Both the position numbers and the translations under genes were made by a program. 64,000 nucleotides of DNA from the NCBI GenBank assembly GCA_946188165.1, contig CAMHTW010000014.1:1-64000 (forward strand). Reading direction: 5' to 3'. The DNA comes from an uncultured Prevotella sp. (GTDB lineage: Bacteria > Bacteroidota > Bacteroidia > Bacteroidales > Bacteroidaceae). Shown here piece by piece: positions 49,034 to 58,364 of this stretch. Under the pieces are notes generated by a model. It was not told where the DNA came from. It did no database searches and saw nothing but the letters and a program-made list of their open reading frames with translations. How positions within the stretch are numbered: the first letter of the stretch is position 1; each line of letters begins with the position of its first letter.

Positions 49034-49858
49034 TTAGAGGGAATATACTTGGTCTTGGACAAATTTTGCCCATTCCAACGGTGTTTTACTTTTATCAAAG
49101 GTCTGCCAGGGAATAGGCTTACCTATTTTTACCTCGAACGTTTTACCGACGTTTTTATACATCTCATCAACCAAGAAAAGCATGGCCAGATTGAATGGCA
49201 GGAAACGATCGCTGAAATTGGCCAGACGATAGAAAAACTTCGAATTCTGACCACTGAAGTGAATTGGTACAATATCACGTTGGTATTCCACACTTTTCAC
49301 AACAAACGTTTTTGACCAAGGAATATCGCGAATCACACCATTTTTCTTACGTGAACAGATACCTGCCGGATACATCAGCATGTGATCGTCACTTTCGAAA
49401 CCAGCTTTCACCATCGCAGGGAAATTACGGCTCTGCTTACCAGTTTTATTGATAGGGATACATAGTGGAGCCAATCCCGGAAGATTCATTAGCAAATCAT
49501 TGACGAGATAACGGAACCGAGAGTCATAATAACGTCCAATAATAGCACCAAGAGCAACACCGTCTTCACCACCCAACGGATGATTCGAAACAAAGGTGTA
49601 GAGCCTGCCATCATCAGGGGCAGGCAGATTCTCCTTACCCTTGACCACTAGCGTCATCTGCAAATAACGTACACACTCTTCGAGCCATTCCGTACCAACT
49701 TTCTCGCGTGATTCCCACAAGAATTTATTCACTTCATCTTGATGGATAATACGTTTGAGCCATGAAACAAGGAATCCGGGTATCCATTTTGCTTTGGAAC
49801 CCATCTTACTCCTCAAGATATCATCAATATCTATCGTCTTTTCTGAAGTTTGCCCCAT
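49034..49858 (-). CDS. PlsC-type acyltransferase, GlsA/OlsA-like
   Basis: 274 residues from the ATG at 49858, chosen because the promoter box at 49887-49895 leaves no room for the longer frame to 49921. The acyltransferase motif H-x4-E is SNHPLGGEDG (about 103-112), and the later block MYPAGICSRKKNG is the conserved substrate site. In Bacteroides GlsA adds the second acyl chain to the N-acyl glycine. It is first in the order GlsA, GlsB, beta-helix protein on the minus strand, divergent from mraZ. Confidence 0.78.
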   Translation of the reverse strand: MGQTSEKTIDIDDILRSKMGSKAKWIPGFLVSWLKRIIHQDEVNKFLWESREKVGTEWLEECVRYLQMTLVVKGKENLPAPDDGRLYTFVSNHPLGGEDGVALGAIIGRYYDSRFRYLVNDLLMNLPGLAPLCIPINKTGKQSRNFPAMVKAGFESDDHMLMYPAGICSRKKNGVIRDIPWSKTFVVKSVEYQRDIVPIHFSGQNSKFFYRLANFSDRFLPFNLAMLFLVDEMYKNVGKTFEVKIGKPIPWQTFDKSKTPLEWAKFVQDQVYSL

Positions 49859-49886
49859 GTCTCTCTCAAATATTCCGTAACGATGT

Positions 49887-49895
49887 GCAAAGGTA
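49887..49895 (-). promoter_or_regulatory. Promoter -7 box of the glsA-like gene
   Basis: TACCTTTGC on the minus strand, 29 bp from the ATG at 49858. Confidence 0.6.
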
Positions 49896-49970
49896 AGCAT
49901 TTTATTTTGTAATTCTTGCACTTTTTATCATAAAATGTGCAAAAAAAGTAAAACGACTTATACAAAACAT

Positions 49971-50007
49971 CCCGCCATTCCTCATTATCCCACCATTCCC
50001 CACCATT
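49971..50007 (-). promoter_or_regulatory. MraZ-box-like repeats facing glsA
   Basis: On the minus strand GTGGG occurs at 50006-50002 and 49996-49992, followed by GAGGA at 49986-49982 and CGGG near 49974: a 10-bp phased series like the MraZ operator at 50087. It is the opposite orientation to the mraZ operator and about 80 bp upstream of the glsA-like promoter. Confidence 0.4.
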
Positions 50008-50086
50008 GTAATAAAAATACAAGTAATTGATTCTTAATCATTTATGATATATTTCACAAAATTTAAAGTTTATGATATAAAAAAAA

Positions 50087-50116
50087 GTGGAGAAATGTGG
50101 GGGATTGTGGGGGAAA
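50087..50116 (+). promoter_or_regulatory. MraZ operator: three GTGGRG repeats at 10-bp spacing
   Basis: GTGGAGAAAT, GTGGGGGATT and GTGGGGGAAA begin at 50087, 50097 and 50107. MraZ is known to bind direct TGGGN repeats separated by 5 nt (10-bp period). The repeats overlap the expected -33 region of the mraZ promoter, so MraZ should repress its own transcription. Confidence 0.7.
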
Positions 50117-50121
50117 ATGCT

Positions 50122-50130
50122 TACCTTTGC
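50122..50130 (+). promoter_or_regulatory. Promoter -7 box of mraZ and the dcw cluster
   Basis: TACCTTTGC, 6 bp after the last operator repeat and 31 bp before the mraZ ATG at 50162. Confidence 0.65.
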
Positions 50131-50161
50131 ACCCAAAGTTATACTTAATACATAAGTACAC

Positions 50162-50626
50162 ATGCGATTTTTAGGTAATATAGAGGCAAAAACCGACGCA
50201 AAGGGTCGCGCTTTTCTACCTGCTGCTTTTCGAAAAGTACTGCAGTTGAATAGCGAGGAGCGTTTGGTATTGCGCAAGGATGTTTTCCAGCCTTGCTTGG
50301 TACTCTATCCTGAAAGTGTATGGAACGAGCAGATGGATCAGATGCGTGCACGACTGAACCGCTGGAACCGACAGCACCAACAAGTATTCCGTCAGTTTGT
50401 GAGCGAGGTAGAACTGCTTACTCTCGACGGCAACGGTCGTTTCCTGATCCCCAAGCGCTACCAACGGATGGCAGAGATAGAGCAAGACATCAAGTTCGTT
50501 GGCATGGGCGACACCATCGAAATATGGAGCAACAAGAAAGCCGAGGAGAAAAGAATGAAACCCGAAGACTTTGAGGCAGCTCTGGAAGAACTGATGGAAT
50601 CCGAAGAAGCTAAAAGCGAAGAGTGA
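50162..50626 (+). CDS. mraZ: Transcriptional regulator and cell-division locus protein MraZ
   Basis: 154 residues. Two SpoVT/AbrB-like halves are seen: MRFLGNIEAKTDAKGRAFLP (about 1-20) with the DxKGR motif, and a second half ELLTLDGNGRFLIPKRYQ with DGNGR. MraZ forms ring-shaped oligomers and binds TGGGN repeats upstream of its own gene to repress the dcw cluster; three such repeats are at 50087-50116. It is the first gene of the cluster and is followed by rsmH after 16 bp. Confidence 0.96.
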   Translation: MRFLGNIEAKTDAKGRAFLPAAFRKVLQLNSEERLVLRKDVFQPCLVLYPESVWNEQMDQMRARLNRWNRQHQQVFRQFVSEVELLTLDGNGRFLIPKRYQRMAEIEQDIKFVGMGDTIEIWSNKKAEEKRMKPEDFEAALEELMESEEAKSEE

Positions 50627-50642
50627 AAAGTGAGATAATAAA

Positions 50643-51581
50643 ATGATCGTCACGGCAGAGACATATCATGTTCCTGTACTCCGAAAGGAGAGTGTCGACG
50701 GGCTGGATATCCAGCCCGATGGCATTTACGTTGATGTTACTTTTGGTGGTGGCGGTCACTCTCAGGAGATACTGTCTCGCCTAGGAAAGAAAGGTCATCT
50801 TTACAGTTTCGATCAAGATGCCGATGCAGAGAAAAACATCTTGGCCGATGATAGATTTACCTTTGTCCGCAGCAACTTTAGATATATCAGCCAGTGGATG
50901 CGCTACTATCAGGTTGAGAAAATTGACGGGCTCTTGGGCGACTTAGGTGTTTCAAGTCACCATTTCGATGATGAAACACGCGGATTCTCGTTCCGCTTCG
51001 ATGCACCACTCGACATGCGTATGAACAAACGTGCTGGACAGACAGCCGCCGACATATTGAACAACTACAATGAAGAGCAACTGGCTGATGTATTATACCT
51101 CTACGGAGAACTGAAGAATGCACGCCGACTGGCAAAGGCCATCGTCAACTACAGAAGCAGTCAGCGTATAGAGACCACAGGAGAATTGCTAACGGCACTG
51201 GGTATCGATGCCAAACAGGAAAATTCTCAATTGTCAATTGTCAATTCTCAATTGAAGAAAGACATGGCTCGCTTCTATCAAGCACTACGCATCGAGGTAA
51301 ATCATGAAATGGATGCCTTGCGCGACATGTTAAAAGGTGCTACGGAGTTATTGAACGAAGGCGGTCGGCTGAGTATCATCACCTATCACTCGCTGGAAGA
51401 CCGTATCGTAAAAAACGTCATGAAGGCTGGCAACGCCGAGGGAAAAATAGAACAAGACTTCTACGGTCGCATTTCATCACCTTACCGGGTAGTTGGCAAA
51501 ATGATAACACCCTGTCAAGAGGAACAAGAACGTAATCCACGTAGCCGTAGTGCCAAATTGAGAATAGCAGAAAAGATATAA
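50643..51581 (+). CDS. rsmH: 16S rRNA (cytosine-1402-N4)-methyltransferase RsmH
   Basis: 312 residues. HVPVLRKESVDGL opens the protein, followed by DVTFGGGGHSQEIL (SAM-binding) and GLLGDLGVSSHHFDDETRGF; ITYHSLEDRIVKNV and NPRSRSAKLR close it, all standard for RsmH/MraW. It methylates C1402 of 16S rRNA. Residues about 193-205 (ENSQLSIVNSQLKKD) come from an AATTCTCAATTGTCAATTG-type simple repeat (51223-51254), inserted before the conserved FYQALRIEVN. Second gene of the dcw cluster. Confidence 0.96.
   Translation: MIVTAETYHVPVLRKESVDGLDIQPDGIYVDVTFGGGGHSQEILSRLGKKGHLYSFDQDADAEKNILADDRFTFVRSNFRYISQWMRYYQVEKIDGLLGDLGVSSHHFDDETRGFSFRFDAPLDMRMNKRAGQTAADILNNYNEEQLADVLYLYGELKNARRLAKAIVNYRSSQRIETTGELLTALGIDAKQENSQLSIVNSQLKKDMARFYQALRIEVNHEMDALRDMLKGATELLNEGGRLSIITYHSLEDRIVKNVMKAGNAEGKIEQDFYGRISSPYRVVGKMITPCQEEQERNPRSRSAKLRIAEKI
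51223..51254 (+). repeat. CAATTG-type simple repeat inside rsmH
   Basis: ATTCTCAATTGTCAATTGTC and AATTCTCAATTG, partly palindromic. It is in frame and coded in a loop between helices of RsmH. Intergenic AT repeats of similar style occur at 8787-8947 and 41930-41990. Confidence 0.65.
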
Positions 51582-51588
51582 ATTTAGA

Positions 51589-52107
51589 ATGGATAAAGAC
51601 GACAAGAAAACACCTGCTGACGACGATCAGATTGAGTTGACTATCATCCCAACGGATGAGGAAGCTGACTCTGCTTCAGAACAAGCGACAAAAAGCGAAC
51701 CAGAAGCAGAAAAAGCTGAAGAGGTCATCAAAGAGACGATCGAGAAAATCAAGCAGACAGCCAGTGAGGAAGATCCGCGTCCGTCGGGTCAACTGAATCT
51801 GCGTACTATCCTGGGTGGTGACCTGCTGACTACACAGATGGTACGTTCGCAGATATGGCTGTTCATCATGATTGTGGCGTTTAGTCTTGTCTACGTGGCC
51901 TTCCGCTATCAGTGTCAGCAAGACATGATCAAGATTGACAAGTTGGAAGAGAGGTTGCGCGATGCCAAGTTCAAAGCCCTCTCTGCAAGCAGTACGCTGA
52001 CGGCTAAGAGTCGTGAGAGTCACGTTCTTGAAATATTGAAACAAAATAAGGACTCTCTGCTTCATCAGGCAGACCAGCCCCCATATATTATAGAAGTACC
52101 AGAATGA
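51589..52107 (+). CDS. ftsL: FtsL-like cell-division protein
   Basis: 172 residues. A long acidic cytoplasmic N-terminus (about 1-80, Glu/Lys-rich) is followed by one membrane segment (about 88-110, IWLFIMIVAFSLVYVAF) and a short periplasmic coiled coil (KIDKLEERLRDAKFKA). The topology and the place between rsmH and ftsI identify FtsL, which joins FtsB and FtsQ in the divisome. The N-terminal extension is typical of Bacteroidetes. Sequence is poorly conserved, so the call rests on position and topology. Overlaps ftsI by 4 bp. Confidence 0.8.
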   Translation: MDKDDKKTPADDDQIELTIIPTDEEADSASEQATKSEPEAEKAEEVIKETIEKIKQTASEEDPRPSGQLNLRTILGGDLLTTQMVRSQIWLFIMIVAFSLVYVAFRYQCQQDMIKIDKLEERLRDAKFKALSASSTLTAKSRESHVLEILKQNKDSLLHQADQPPYIIEVPE

Positions 52108-54227
52108 GCAAGTTCAGTAATGACCAGGTTATGCCGCGCTACATGATAATCGCTGTAGTGTTGACGCTCATCGGAATTGCCATTATCGGCAAGGCCTTCT
52201 ACATTATGACCGTCAAGAAGCAATATTGGACAGAGGTTGCCGACCGTCTGAAACGCGACTCGGTGAGCGTGAAGCCCACACGCGGCAATATTCTAAGTTG
52301 CGACGGACAGTTGATGGCCACCTCCATACCAGAATATAAAATTTTTATGGACTTCCAGGCCGCTGCTTTTGTTGATGGTGACTCGCTATGGCTCGACAAG
52401 GTTGACAGCGTCTGCGATGGATTGAGCAAGATATTCCCAAGCATCTCACCTCACGAGTTTAGAATATGGCTGGAAACAGGTAAACGCAAAGTGAACAAAA
52501 ACGGCTCCATCGGTGCTCGCCACTGGCCCATTTGGACCAAGCGCATCGACTACAACACATATACAGAAGTCAGCCAGTTGCCATTCTTCAACATGCCCAA
52601 ATACAAGAGCGGCTTCCACACAGAGGAATTCAACGCCCGCCGTCGTCCGTTTGGTTCGCTGGCATTACGTACGGTTGGTGGTATGTTTGGTGCTAAGGAT
52701 TCAGCCTACTACGGTCTTGAGCTTTCGTACGACAGTCTTCTGCGCGGTACACCGGGTATTACAGGACGTCGTAAAATTCTAAACAAATACATGAACATTC
52801 CCGTTACCCTTCCTGTTGACGGGTGTGACATCGTTACCACGATTGATGTCAATATGCAGGACTTGGCTGAGCGTTCTCTGCTTGACATGTTGAAGAGTCC
52901 GCAGGTAAATGGCGAGATGGGTGTTGCCATCCTGATGGAGGTTGCTACAGGTGACGTTAAGGCCATTGTCAACATGATACGCACTCAAGACGAGCAAGGT
53001 AATGTACGCTATGTAGAGGCTGTCAACTCTGCCATCAGCTACCGCTGCGAACCTGGTTCTGTGTTCAAGGTGGCATCATTCCTGGTAGCTCTTGACGACG
53101 AGGTCGTTGACACCAGCTATGTCATTCATACTGGTTGTGGTGTGGAAATGATGCATGGTCGTCCGATGAAGGACCATAACTGGCGTCGAGGTGGTTATGG
53201 CGATATTAATATGGCTCGCGCGTTAGAGGTCAGTTCCAACATTGGCGTAAGTCACATTATTGACAAATACTATGGTAAAGAGCCTGAACGCTATGTCAAA
53301 GGTCTGTACAGAATAGGCATTCATGAAGATCTGAAATTACCATTGGTAGGATACCTGGCACCAAGCATCCGTATGCCTGAAAAGAATAAACGTGGCCAGT
53401 ATCTCAACTGGAGCAAGACGGCTCTGCCCTGGATGTCGATTGGTTATGAGACACAGATAGCGCCAATCAATACGGTGACATTCTATAATGCCATTGCCAA
53501 CAACGGTAAGATGATGCGTCCACGTTTTGTCAAGAAGGTGATGAAGAACGGCGAGACCCTTGCTGAATATCCACCACAGGTCATCAAGGAGCGTATTGCC
53601 AAGCCGAAGGCTATCAAAACCATGCAAACCATATTGGAGCATGTGGTGAGCCAAGGACTTGGTCGTAAGGCGGGGTCGCCGTTGTTCAAAGTGGCAGGTA
53701 AAACTGGTACGGCGCAGGTGGCCGACCAATATGGTGGCTACCATTCAGGCACCACCCGCTACTGGTTGTCATTTGCAGGCTACTTCCCTGCCAACAATCC
53801 TCGCTATTCGTGTATCGTATGTATCAAGAAGTCGGGACTGCCCGCTTCCGGTGGTGGTATGAGTGGTGTTGTATTCCATCATATTGCTGAAGGTGTTATG
53901 GCACGTTACTTGAAGTTGAGCGTCGATGATGCTCACGACGAGCGTTCCGTTGCCATCCCCGATGTTAAAGGCGGAAATGCCAAAGCAGCCAATACTGTGC
54001 TTAACAAATTGGGAATCAACAAGCGTGAGCCACAGACAAAGGATAGTTATAGCCTGACGGTTGCTCCAGACGTAACTGGCATGGGTGCCCGTGATGCCGT
54101 TTATCAGATGGAGAGACGAGGTCTGAAAGTCAAAGTTCAAGGTCGCGGCAAGGTAAAGTATCAGAGTTTTCCTGCAGGCAAGGCCATTACCGATGGTGCA
54201 GAATGCATCCTGACATTGGAGAATTGA
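52104..54227 (+). CDS. ftsI: Peptidoglycan transpeptidase FtsI (PBP3), PASTA-containing
   Basis: 707 residues: one membrane segment (about 13-33), a dimerisation domain (about 50-240), the transpeptidase domain with S-x-x-K in EPGSVFKVAS (about 312-321), S-x-N in EVSSNIG and KTGT in AGKTGTAQV (about 532-540). One full PASTA domain (about 655-705, APDVTGMGARDAVYQ) is preceded by a partial one (IPDVKGGNAKAANTV). It crosslinks septal peptidoglycan with FtsW. PASTA domains are unusual for Proteobacterial FtsI but normal in Bacteroidetes. Confidence 0.95.
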   Translation: MSKFSNDQVMPRYMIIAVVLTLIGIAIIGKAFYIMTVKKQYWTEVADRLKRDSVSVKPTRGNILSCDGQLMATSIPEYKIFMDFQAAAFVDGDSLWLDKVDSVCDGLSKIFPSISPHEFRIWLETGKRKVNKNGSIGARHWPIWTKRIDYNTYTEVSQLPFFNMPKYKSGFHTEEFNARRRPFGSLALRTVGGMFGAKDSAYYGLELSYDSLLRGTPGITGRRKILNKYMNIPVTLPVDGCDIVTTIDVNMQDLAERSLLDMLKSPQVNGEMGVAILMEVATGDVKAIVNMIRTQDEQGNVRYVEAVNSAISYRCEPGSVFKVASFLVALDDEVVDTSYVIHTGCGVEMMHGRPMKDHNWRRGGYGDINMARALEVSSNIGVSHIIDKYYGKEPERYVKGLYRIGIHEDLKLPLVGYLAPSIRMPEKNKRGQYLNWSKTALPWMSIGYETQIAPINTVTFYNAIANNGKMMRPRFVKKVMKNGETLAEYPPQVIKERIAKPKAIKTMQTILEHVVSQGLGRKAGSPLFKVAGKTGTAQVADQYGGYHSGTTRYWLSFAGYFPANNPRYSCIVCIKKSGLPASGGGMSGVVFHHIAEGVMARYLKLSVDDAHDERSVAIPDVKGGNAKAANTVLNKLGINKREPQTKDSYSLTVAPDVTGMGARDAVYQMERRGLKVKVQGRGKVKYQSFPAGKAITDGAECILTLEN

Positions 54228-54251
54228 ATATTAATATAAATAATAAGGTAT

Positions 54252-55709
54252 ATGAAACTAAGTGAATTGCTCAAGAATGTAGAAGTCCTTAACAGCCTTG
54301 GAGATGCTGATGTGGACATCACTGGCGTGAACATTGATTCACGACGCATAGAAAAGGGGCATCTCTTCATTGCCATCCCCGGCACACAAACCGATGGTCA
54401 TAACTTCATTCCCAAAGCTATTGAGCAAGGGGCTGCTGCTGTGTTATGTGAGTACTTTCCTAACACGCGTGTGCCTGGCATTACCTATATTGCTGTAGAA
54501 TCTACGGAAGACGCAGTGGGTAAAGTTGCCACCGTATTCTATGGCGAACCCTCGCTGAAGTTGAAACTGGTTGGTGTGACGGGTACTAATGGCAAGACCA
54601 CAATCGCTACCTTATTATATAATATGTTCCGCAAGTTCGGACATAAATGCGGACTGCTCTCCACTGTTTGCAACTATATCGAGGGAGAAGCTATCCCCGC
54701 TGACCATACCACACCGGACCCCATCGAACTGAATAAACTTTTACATCAGATGGTAGAGGCCGGTTGTGAATATGCATTCATGGAGTGCTCCAGTCATGCC
54801 ATCGCCCAGAAACGCATTGGTGGACTAAAGTTTGCTGGTGGATTGTTTACCAATCTGACACGCGACCATTTGGACTATCATAAAACCTTTGAGAACTATC
54901 GTGATGCCAAGAAGGCTTTCTTTGACGGACTGTCAAAAGATGCATTCGCTATAACCAATGCCGACGATAAGAATGGTGCTGTCATGGTTCAAAACTGCAA
55001 AGCAAAAGTAAAGACCTACTCCACCCGCTCAATGGCCGACTACCGTGCACGTATCATCGAATGCCATTTTGAAGGTATGTACTTAGAGATTGATGGCCGC
55101 GAAGTCGGTGTGCAGTTCATTGGCAAGTTCAATGTCAGCAACCTACTGGCGGTCTATGGTGCGGCAGTTATGTTAGGCAAGAAGCCCGAAGACATTCTCC
55201 TTGTGATGAGCACATTGAAAAGCGTGGCAGGACGTCTTGAACCTATCCGCTCGAAAGATGGCATTACCGCTGTTGTCGACTATGCCCACACACCAGATGC
55301 TTTGGAGAATGTGCTCAATGCCATCCACGAAGTGCTAGACGGCAAAGGCGGTCAAGTCATCACTGTTTGCGGTGCCGGTGGCAACCGTGACAAGGGTAAG
55401 CGTCCGCTGATGGCTCAAGAGGCTGTCAAGCAAAGCGACCGCGTCATCATTACCTCCGATAATCCCCGTTTCGAGGAACCTCAGGATATCATCAACGACA
55501 TGCTGGCTGGTCTTGACCAGAAACAGATGAAGAAGGTTGTGAGCATCGTCGACCGTAAGGAAGCTATCAAGACGGCTTGCATGCTGGCCCAAAAGGGCGA
55601 CGTCATCCTCATTGCTGGTAAGGGTCATGAGGACTACCAAGAAATCAAAGGCGTCAAGCATCATTTCGATGACCGCGAGGTGGTTCGCGAGATTTTCGGC
55701 CAGTTATAA
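54252..55709 (+). CDS. murE: UDP-N-acetylmuramoyl-tripeptide synthetase MurE (meso-diaminopimelate-type)
   Basis: 485 residues. The N-domain has [20 protein letters not shown], the ATP site is [14 protein letters not shown] (about 111-124), and the substrate motif DNPR in [10 protein letters not shown] (about 402-405) marks meso-diaminopimelate as the added amino acid. It ends with [10 protein letters not shown]. It adds meso-DAP to UDP-MurNAc-L-Ala-D-Glu in the cytoplasm. Follows ftsI by 24 bp. MurF is not between murE and mraY here, as is common in Bacteroidetes. Confidence 0.97.
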   Translation: MKLSELLKNVEVLNSLGDADVDITGVNIDSRRIEKGHLFIAIPGTQTDGHNFIPKAIEQGAAAVLCEYFPNTRVPGITYIAVESTEDAVGKVATVFYGEPSLKLKLVGVTGTNGKTTIATLLYNMFRKFGHKCGLLSTVCNYIEGEAIPADHTTPDPIELNKLLHQMVEAGCEYAFMECSSHAIAQKRIGGLKFAGGLFTNLTRDHLDYHKTFENYRDAKKAFFDGLSKDAFAITNADDKNGAVMVQNCKAKVKTYSTRSMADYRARIIECHFEGMYLEIDGREVGVQFIGKFNVSNLLAVYGAAVMLGKKPEDILLVMSTLKSVAGRLEPIRSKDGITAVVDYAHTPDALENVLNAIHEVLDGKGGQVITVCGAGGNRDKGKRPLMAQEAVKQSDRVIITSDNPRFEEPQDIINDMLAGLDQKQMKKVVSIVDRKEAIKTACMLAQKGDVILIAGKGHEDYQEIKGVKHHFDDREVVREIFGQL

Positions 55710-55736
55710 TATCACAATAACGAAAAAAGACTAACA

Positions 55737-57008
55737 ATGCTATATTACATCTTTAGATTCTTAGGACAGTATGATATCCCAGGTTCTCATATCTGGTCGT
55801 ATATCTCATTCCGTTCACTATTGGCACTTATCATGTCACTACTCATCTCTGCATGGTTTGGTGAGTATTTCATCAAGTGGATGAAGCGTCGCAACATCTC
55901 CGAGACAGCTCGTGATGCCAGCATCGATCCCTTTGGTGTCGAGAAGAAGGGTGTACCCACCATGGGCGGTATCATCATTATTGTTTCGATACTCGTACCT
56001 GTTCTATTGTTAGGTCGTATGCGAAATATCTACCTGTTGCTCATGATTGTTACCACCGTATGGCTGGGCTTCCTCGGCTTCATGGACGACTATATCAAGA
56101 TATTCCGCAAGAACAAAGAGGGTCTGAAGGGTATCTACAAGATTATAGGTCAGGTGTCAATCGGTTTCATTGTAGGTCTGACATTATGGTTAAGTCCAGA
56201 TGCCGTGGTTCGCGAAAACGTCTCTGAGCCTCAGCAGAATCAAGAGATTGTCATCAAGCACAAACCAGAGGCTGTCAAGTCATTACAAACCACTATCCCG
56301 TTCATTAAGAACCACAACCTCAACTACTCTAACGTGCTCTCCTTCCTTGGTAAGTACAAAGTAGCCGCTGGTTGGGCATTGTTCATCCTGATGACCATTC
56401 TCGTCGTAACAGCTGTGTCAAACGGAGCCAATCTTAATGACGGCATGGATGGTATGTGTGCGGGCAACTCGGCTATCATCGGTATAGCCTTGCTACTATT
56501 TGCCTACGTCTCGTCACATATTGTCTATGCAGCCTACTTCGACATCATGTATATCCCCCACTCCGAGGAGTTGGTAGTATTCCTGTCAGCCTTCATCGGT
56601 GCTATGATTGGTTTCTTGTGGTACAACGCCTATCCCGCTCAGGTGTTTATGGGCGATACGGGTTCGCTAGCCATTGGCGGTATCATTGGTGTCTGTGCCG
56701 TAATTATCCATAAGGAATTGATGTTGCCTCTCCTCTGCGGTATCTTCTTCATCGAAAGTCTGAGCGTGATTATTCAGACACAATGGTTTAAGATACAGAA
56801 GCGTAAAGGCAAGCGCGTCCGTGTGTTCCGTGCTACACCCATCCACGACAACTTCCGTCGTCTGGACTCTCAGCTCGACCCAACCAGTACCTACATCTTA
56901 AAGGGATGGCCAAAACGTCAGTTCCACGAGTCCAAGATCACTTTCCGATTCTGGATTGTGACCATTATATTGGCTGCATTAACAATTATAACACTGAAGG
57001 TTAGATAA
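55737..57008 (+). CDS. mraY: Phospho-N-acetylmuramoyl-pentapeptide-transferase MraY
   Basis: 423 residues with about 10 membrane segments. KKGVPTMGGIIII, GFMDDYIKIFRKNKEGLKG (catalytic Asp pair), NLNDGMDGMCAGNSAI and AQVFMGDTGSLAIGG are the conserved cytoplasmic blocks; ATPIHDNFRRL carries the late His motif. A hydrophilic insert at about 160-190 makes it longer than the E. coli enzyme (360), as usual in Bacteroidetes. It makes lipid I. Gaps of 27 and 24 bp to murE and murD. Confidence 0.97.
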   Translation: MLYYIFRFLGQYDIPGSHIWSYISFRSLLALIMSLLISAWFGEYFIKWMKRRNISETARDASIDPFGVEKKGVPTMGGIIIIVSILVPVLLLGRMRNIYLLLMIVTTVWLGFLGFMDDYIKIFRKNKEGLKGIYKIIGQVSIGFIVGLTLWLSPDAVVRENVSEPQQNQEIVIKHKPEAVKSLQTTIPFIKNHNLNYSNVLSFLGKYKVAAGWALFILMTILVVTAVSNGANLNDGMDGMCAGNSAIIGIALLLFAYVSSHIVYAAYFDIMYIPHSEELVVFLSAFIGAMIGFLWYNAYPAQVFMGDTGSLAIGGIIGVCAVIIHKELMLPLLCGIFFIESLSVIIQTQWFKIQKRKGKRVRVFRATPIHDNFRRLDSQLDPTSTYILKGWPKRQFHESKITFRFWIVTIILAALTIITLKVR

Positions 57009-57032
57009 ACAACGGATTAAACAGATAAGAAC

Positions 57033-58364
57033 ATGAGTAAGATTACTATATTAGGAGCTGGCGAAAGCGGTGCAGGAGCTGCCGTATTGGCCAAAAAACA
57101 AGGCTTTGAGGTCTTTGTCAGCGATATGTCGAAAATCAACGACAAGTACAAGAAGCTGATGGACGACCACCAGATTGAGTGGGAAGAAGGCCGTCACACA
57201 GAAGAGAAAGTTCTGGATGCCGACGAGGTTATCAAAAGCCCAGGCATACCCGATACAGCTCCTATGATTGTCAAAATCAAGGAGAAGGGTATCCATATCA
57301 TCAGTGAGATTGAGTTTGCCGGACGCTACACCAATTCGAAGATGATTTGCATTACGGGTTCTAATGGCAAGACGACGACGACCAGCCTCATCTATCATAT
57401 CTTCAAGGCTGCTGGCTATGATGCTGGATTGGCTGGCAACATCGGCAATTCATTGGCTTTGCAGGTAGCTGAGGATCCACACGAATACTACATCATTGAG
57501 TTGTCGTCTTTCCAACTCGACAACATGTACGACTTCCGTGCCAACATCGCAATTCTGCTGAATATCACCCCAGACCATCTGGATCGCTATGACTTTAAGA
57601 TGCAGAACTATGTCGATTCGAAGATGCGTATCATCCAGAATCAGACACCGCAGGATGCCTTCATCTATTGGAACGACGACCCCGTGGTAAAAAAAGAGTT
57701 GGCTAAATACAATATCAAGGCCATCCAATATCCTTTCTCTGAACTAAAAGAGTTTGGTAGTATCGGTTATATCGAGGAGGGACAATATAAGATTGAGAAA
57801 CCTGAACCGTTTAATATGGAACAGGAATCATTGAGTCTGACGGGCAAGCATAACATCTACAACTCACTGGCAGCAGGTATCGCCTCCAATGTCGCTGGCA
57901 TCAAGAAAGACATTATCCGTAAGTCGTTGAGTGACTTCCCTGGTGTTGAGCATCGTCTTGAAAAGGTATGCACTGTTCGTGGCGTACTATATATCAACGA
58001 CTCAAAAGCCACTAATGTCGATGCCTGCTGGTATGCACTTGAGAGCATGAAGACCAAGACCATCCTCATTATCGGTGGCAAGGACAAAGGCAACGACTAT
58101 GCTCCTATCATACCGTTAGTGAAGGAGAAGTGTGCCGGACTGGTGTATCTCGGTGCCGACAACCAGAAACTGCATGACAACTTCGACGCATTGGGCATCC
58201 CTGTTCGCGATACTCACTCCATGAAGGAGTGTATCCAGGCCTGCTACGAGATGGCCGAGCCTGGCATGACAGTACTGCTCAGCCCCTGCTGTGCATCATT
58301 TGACCTCTTTAAGAATATGGAAGACCGCGGCGAACAATTTAAGGAATTAGCAAGGAATTTATAA
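57033..58364 (+). CDS. murD: UDP-N-acetylmuramoylalanine--D-glutamate ligase MurD
   Basis: 443 residues. ILGAGESGAGAAVLAKKQGF is the UMA-binding start, ITGSNGKTTTTSLIYHI (about 108-124) the ATP loop, and LSSFQLDNMYDFRANIA and NDSKATN the other Mur-ligase landmarks. It adds D-glutamate to UDP-MurNAc-L-Ala. It is followed directly by ftsW with no gap. Confidence 0.97.
   Translation: MSKITILGAGESGAGAAVLAKKQGFEVFVSDMSKINDKYKKLMDDHQIEWEEGRHTEEKVLDADEVIKSPGIPDTAPMIVKIKEKGIHIISEIEFAGRYTNSKMICITGSNGKTTTTSLIYHIFKAAGYDAGLAGNIGNSLALQVAEDPHEYYIIELSSFQLDNMYDFRANIAILLNITPDHLDRYDFKMQNYVDSKMRIIQNQTPQDAFIYWNDDPVVKKELAKYNIKAIQYPFSELKEFGSIGYIEEGQYKIEKPEPFNMEQESLSLTGKHNIYNSLAAGIASNVAGIKKDIIRKSLSDFPGVEHRLEKVCTVRGVLYINDSKATNVDACWYALESMKTKTILIIGGKDKGNDYAPIIPLVKEKCAGLVYLGADNQKLHDNFDALGIPVRDTHSMKECIQACYEMAEPGMTVLLSPCCASFDLFKNMEDRGEQFKELARNL

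Noticed and set aside
49859..49921. Longer start for the GlsA-like protein at 49921
   Set aside because: The -7 promoter box at 49887-49895 lies inside that extension; the ATG at 49858 fits.
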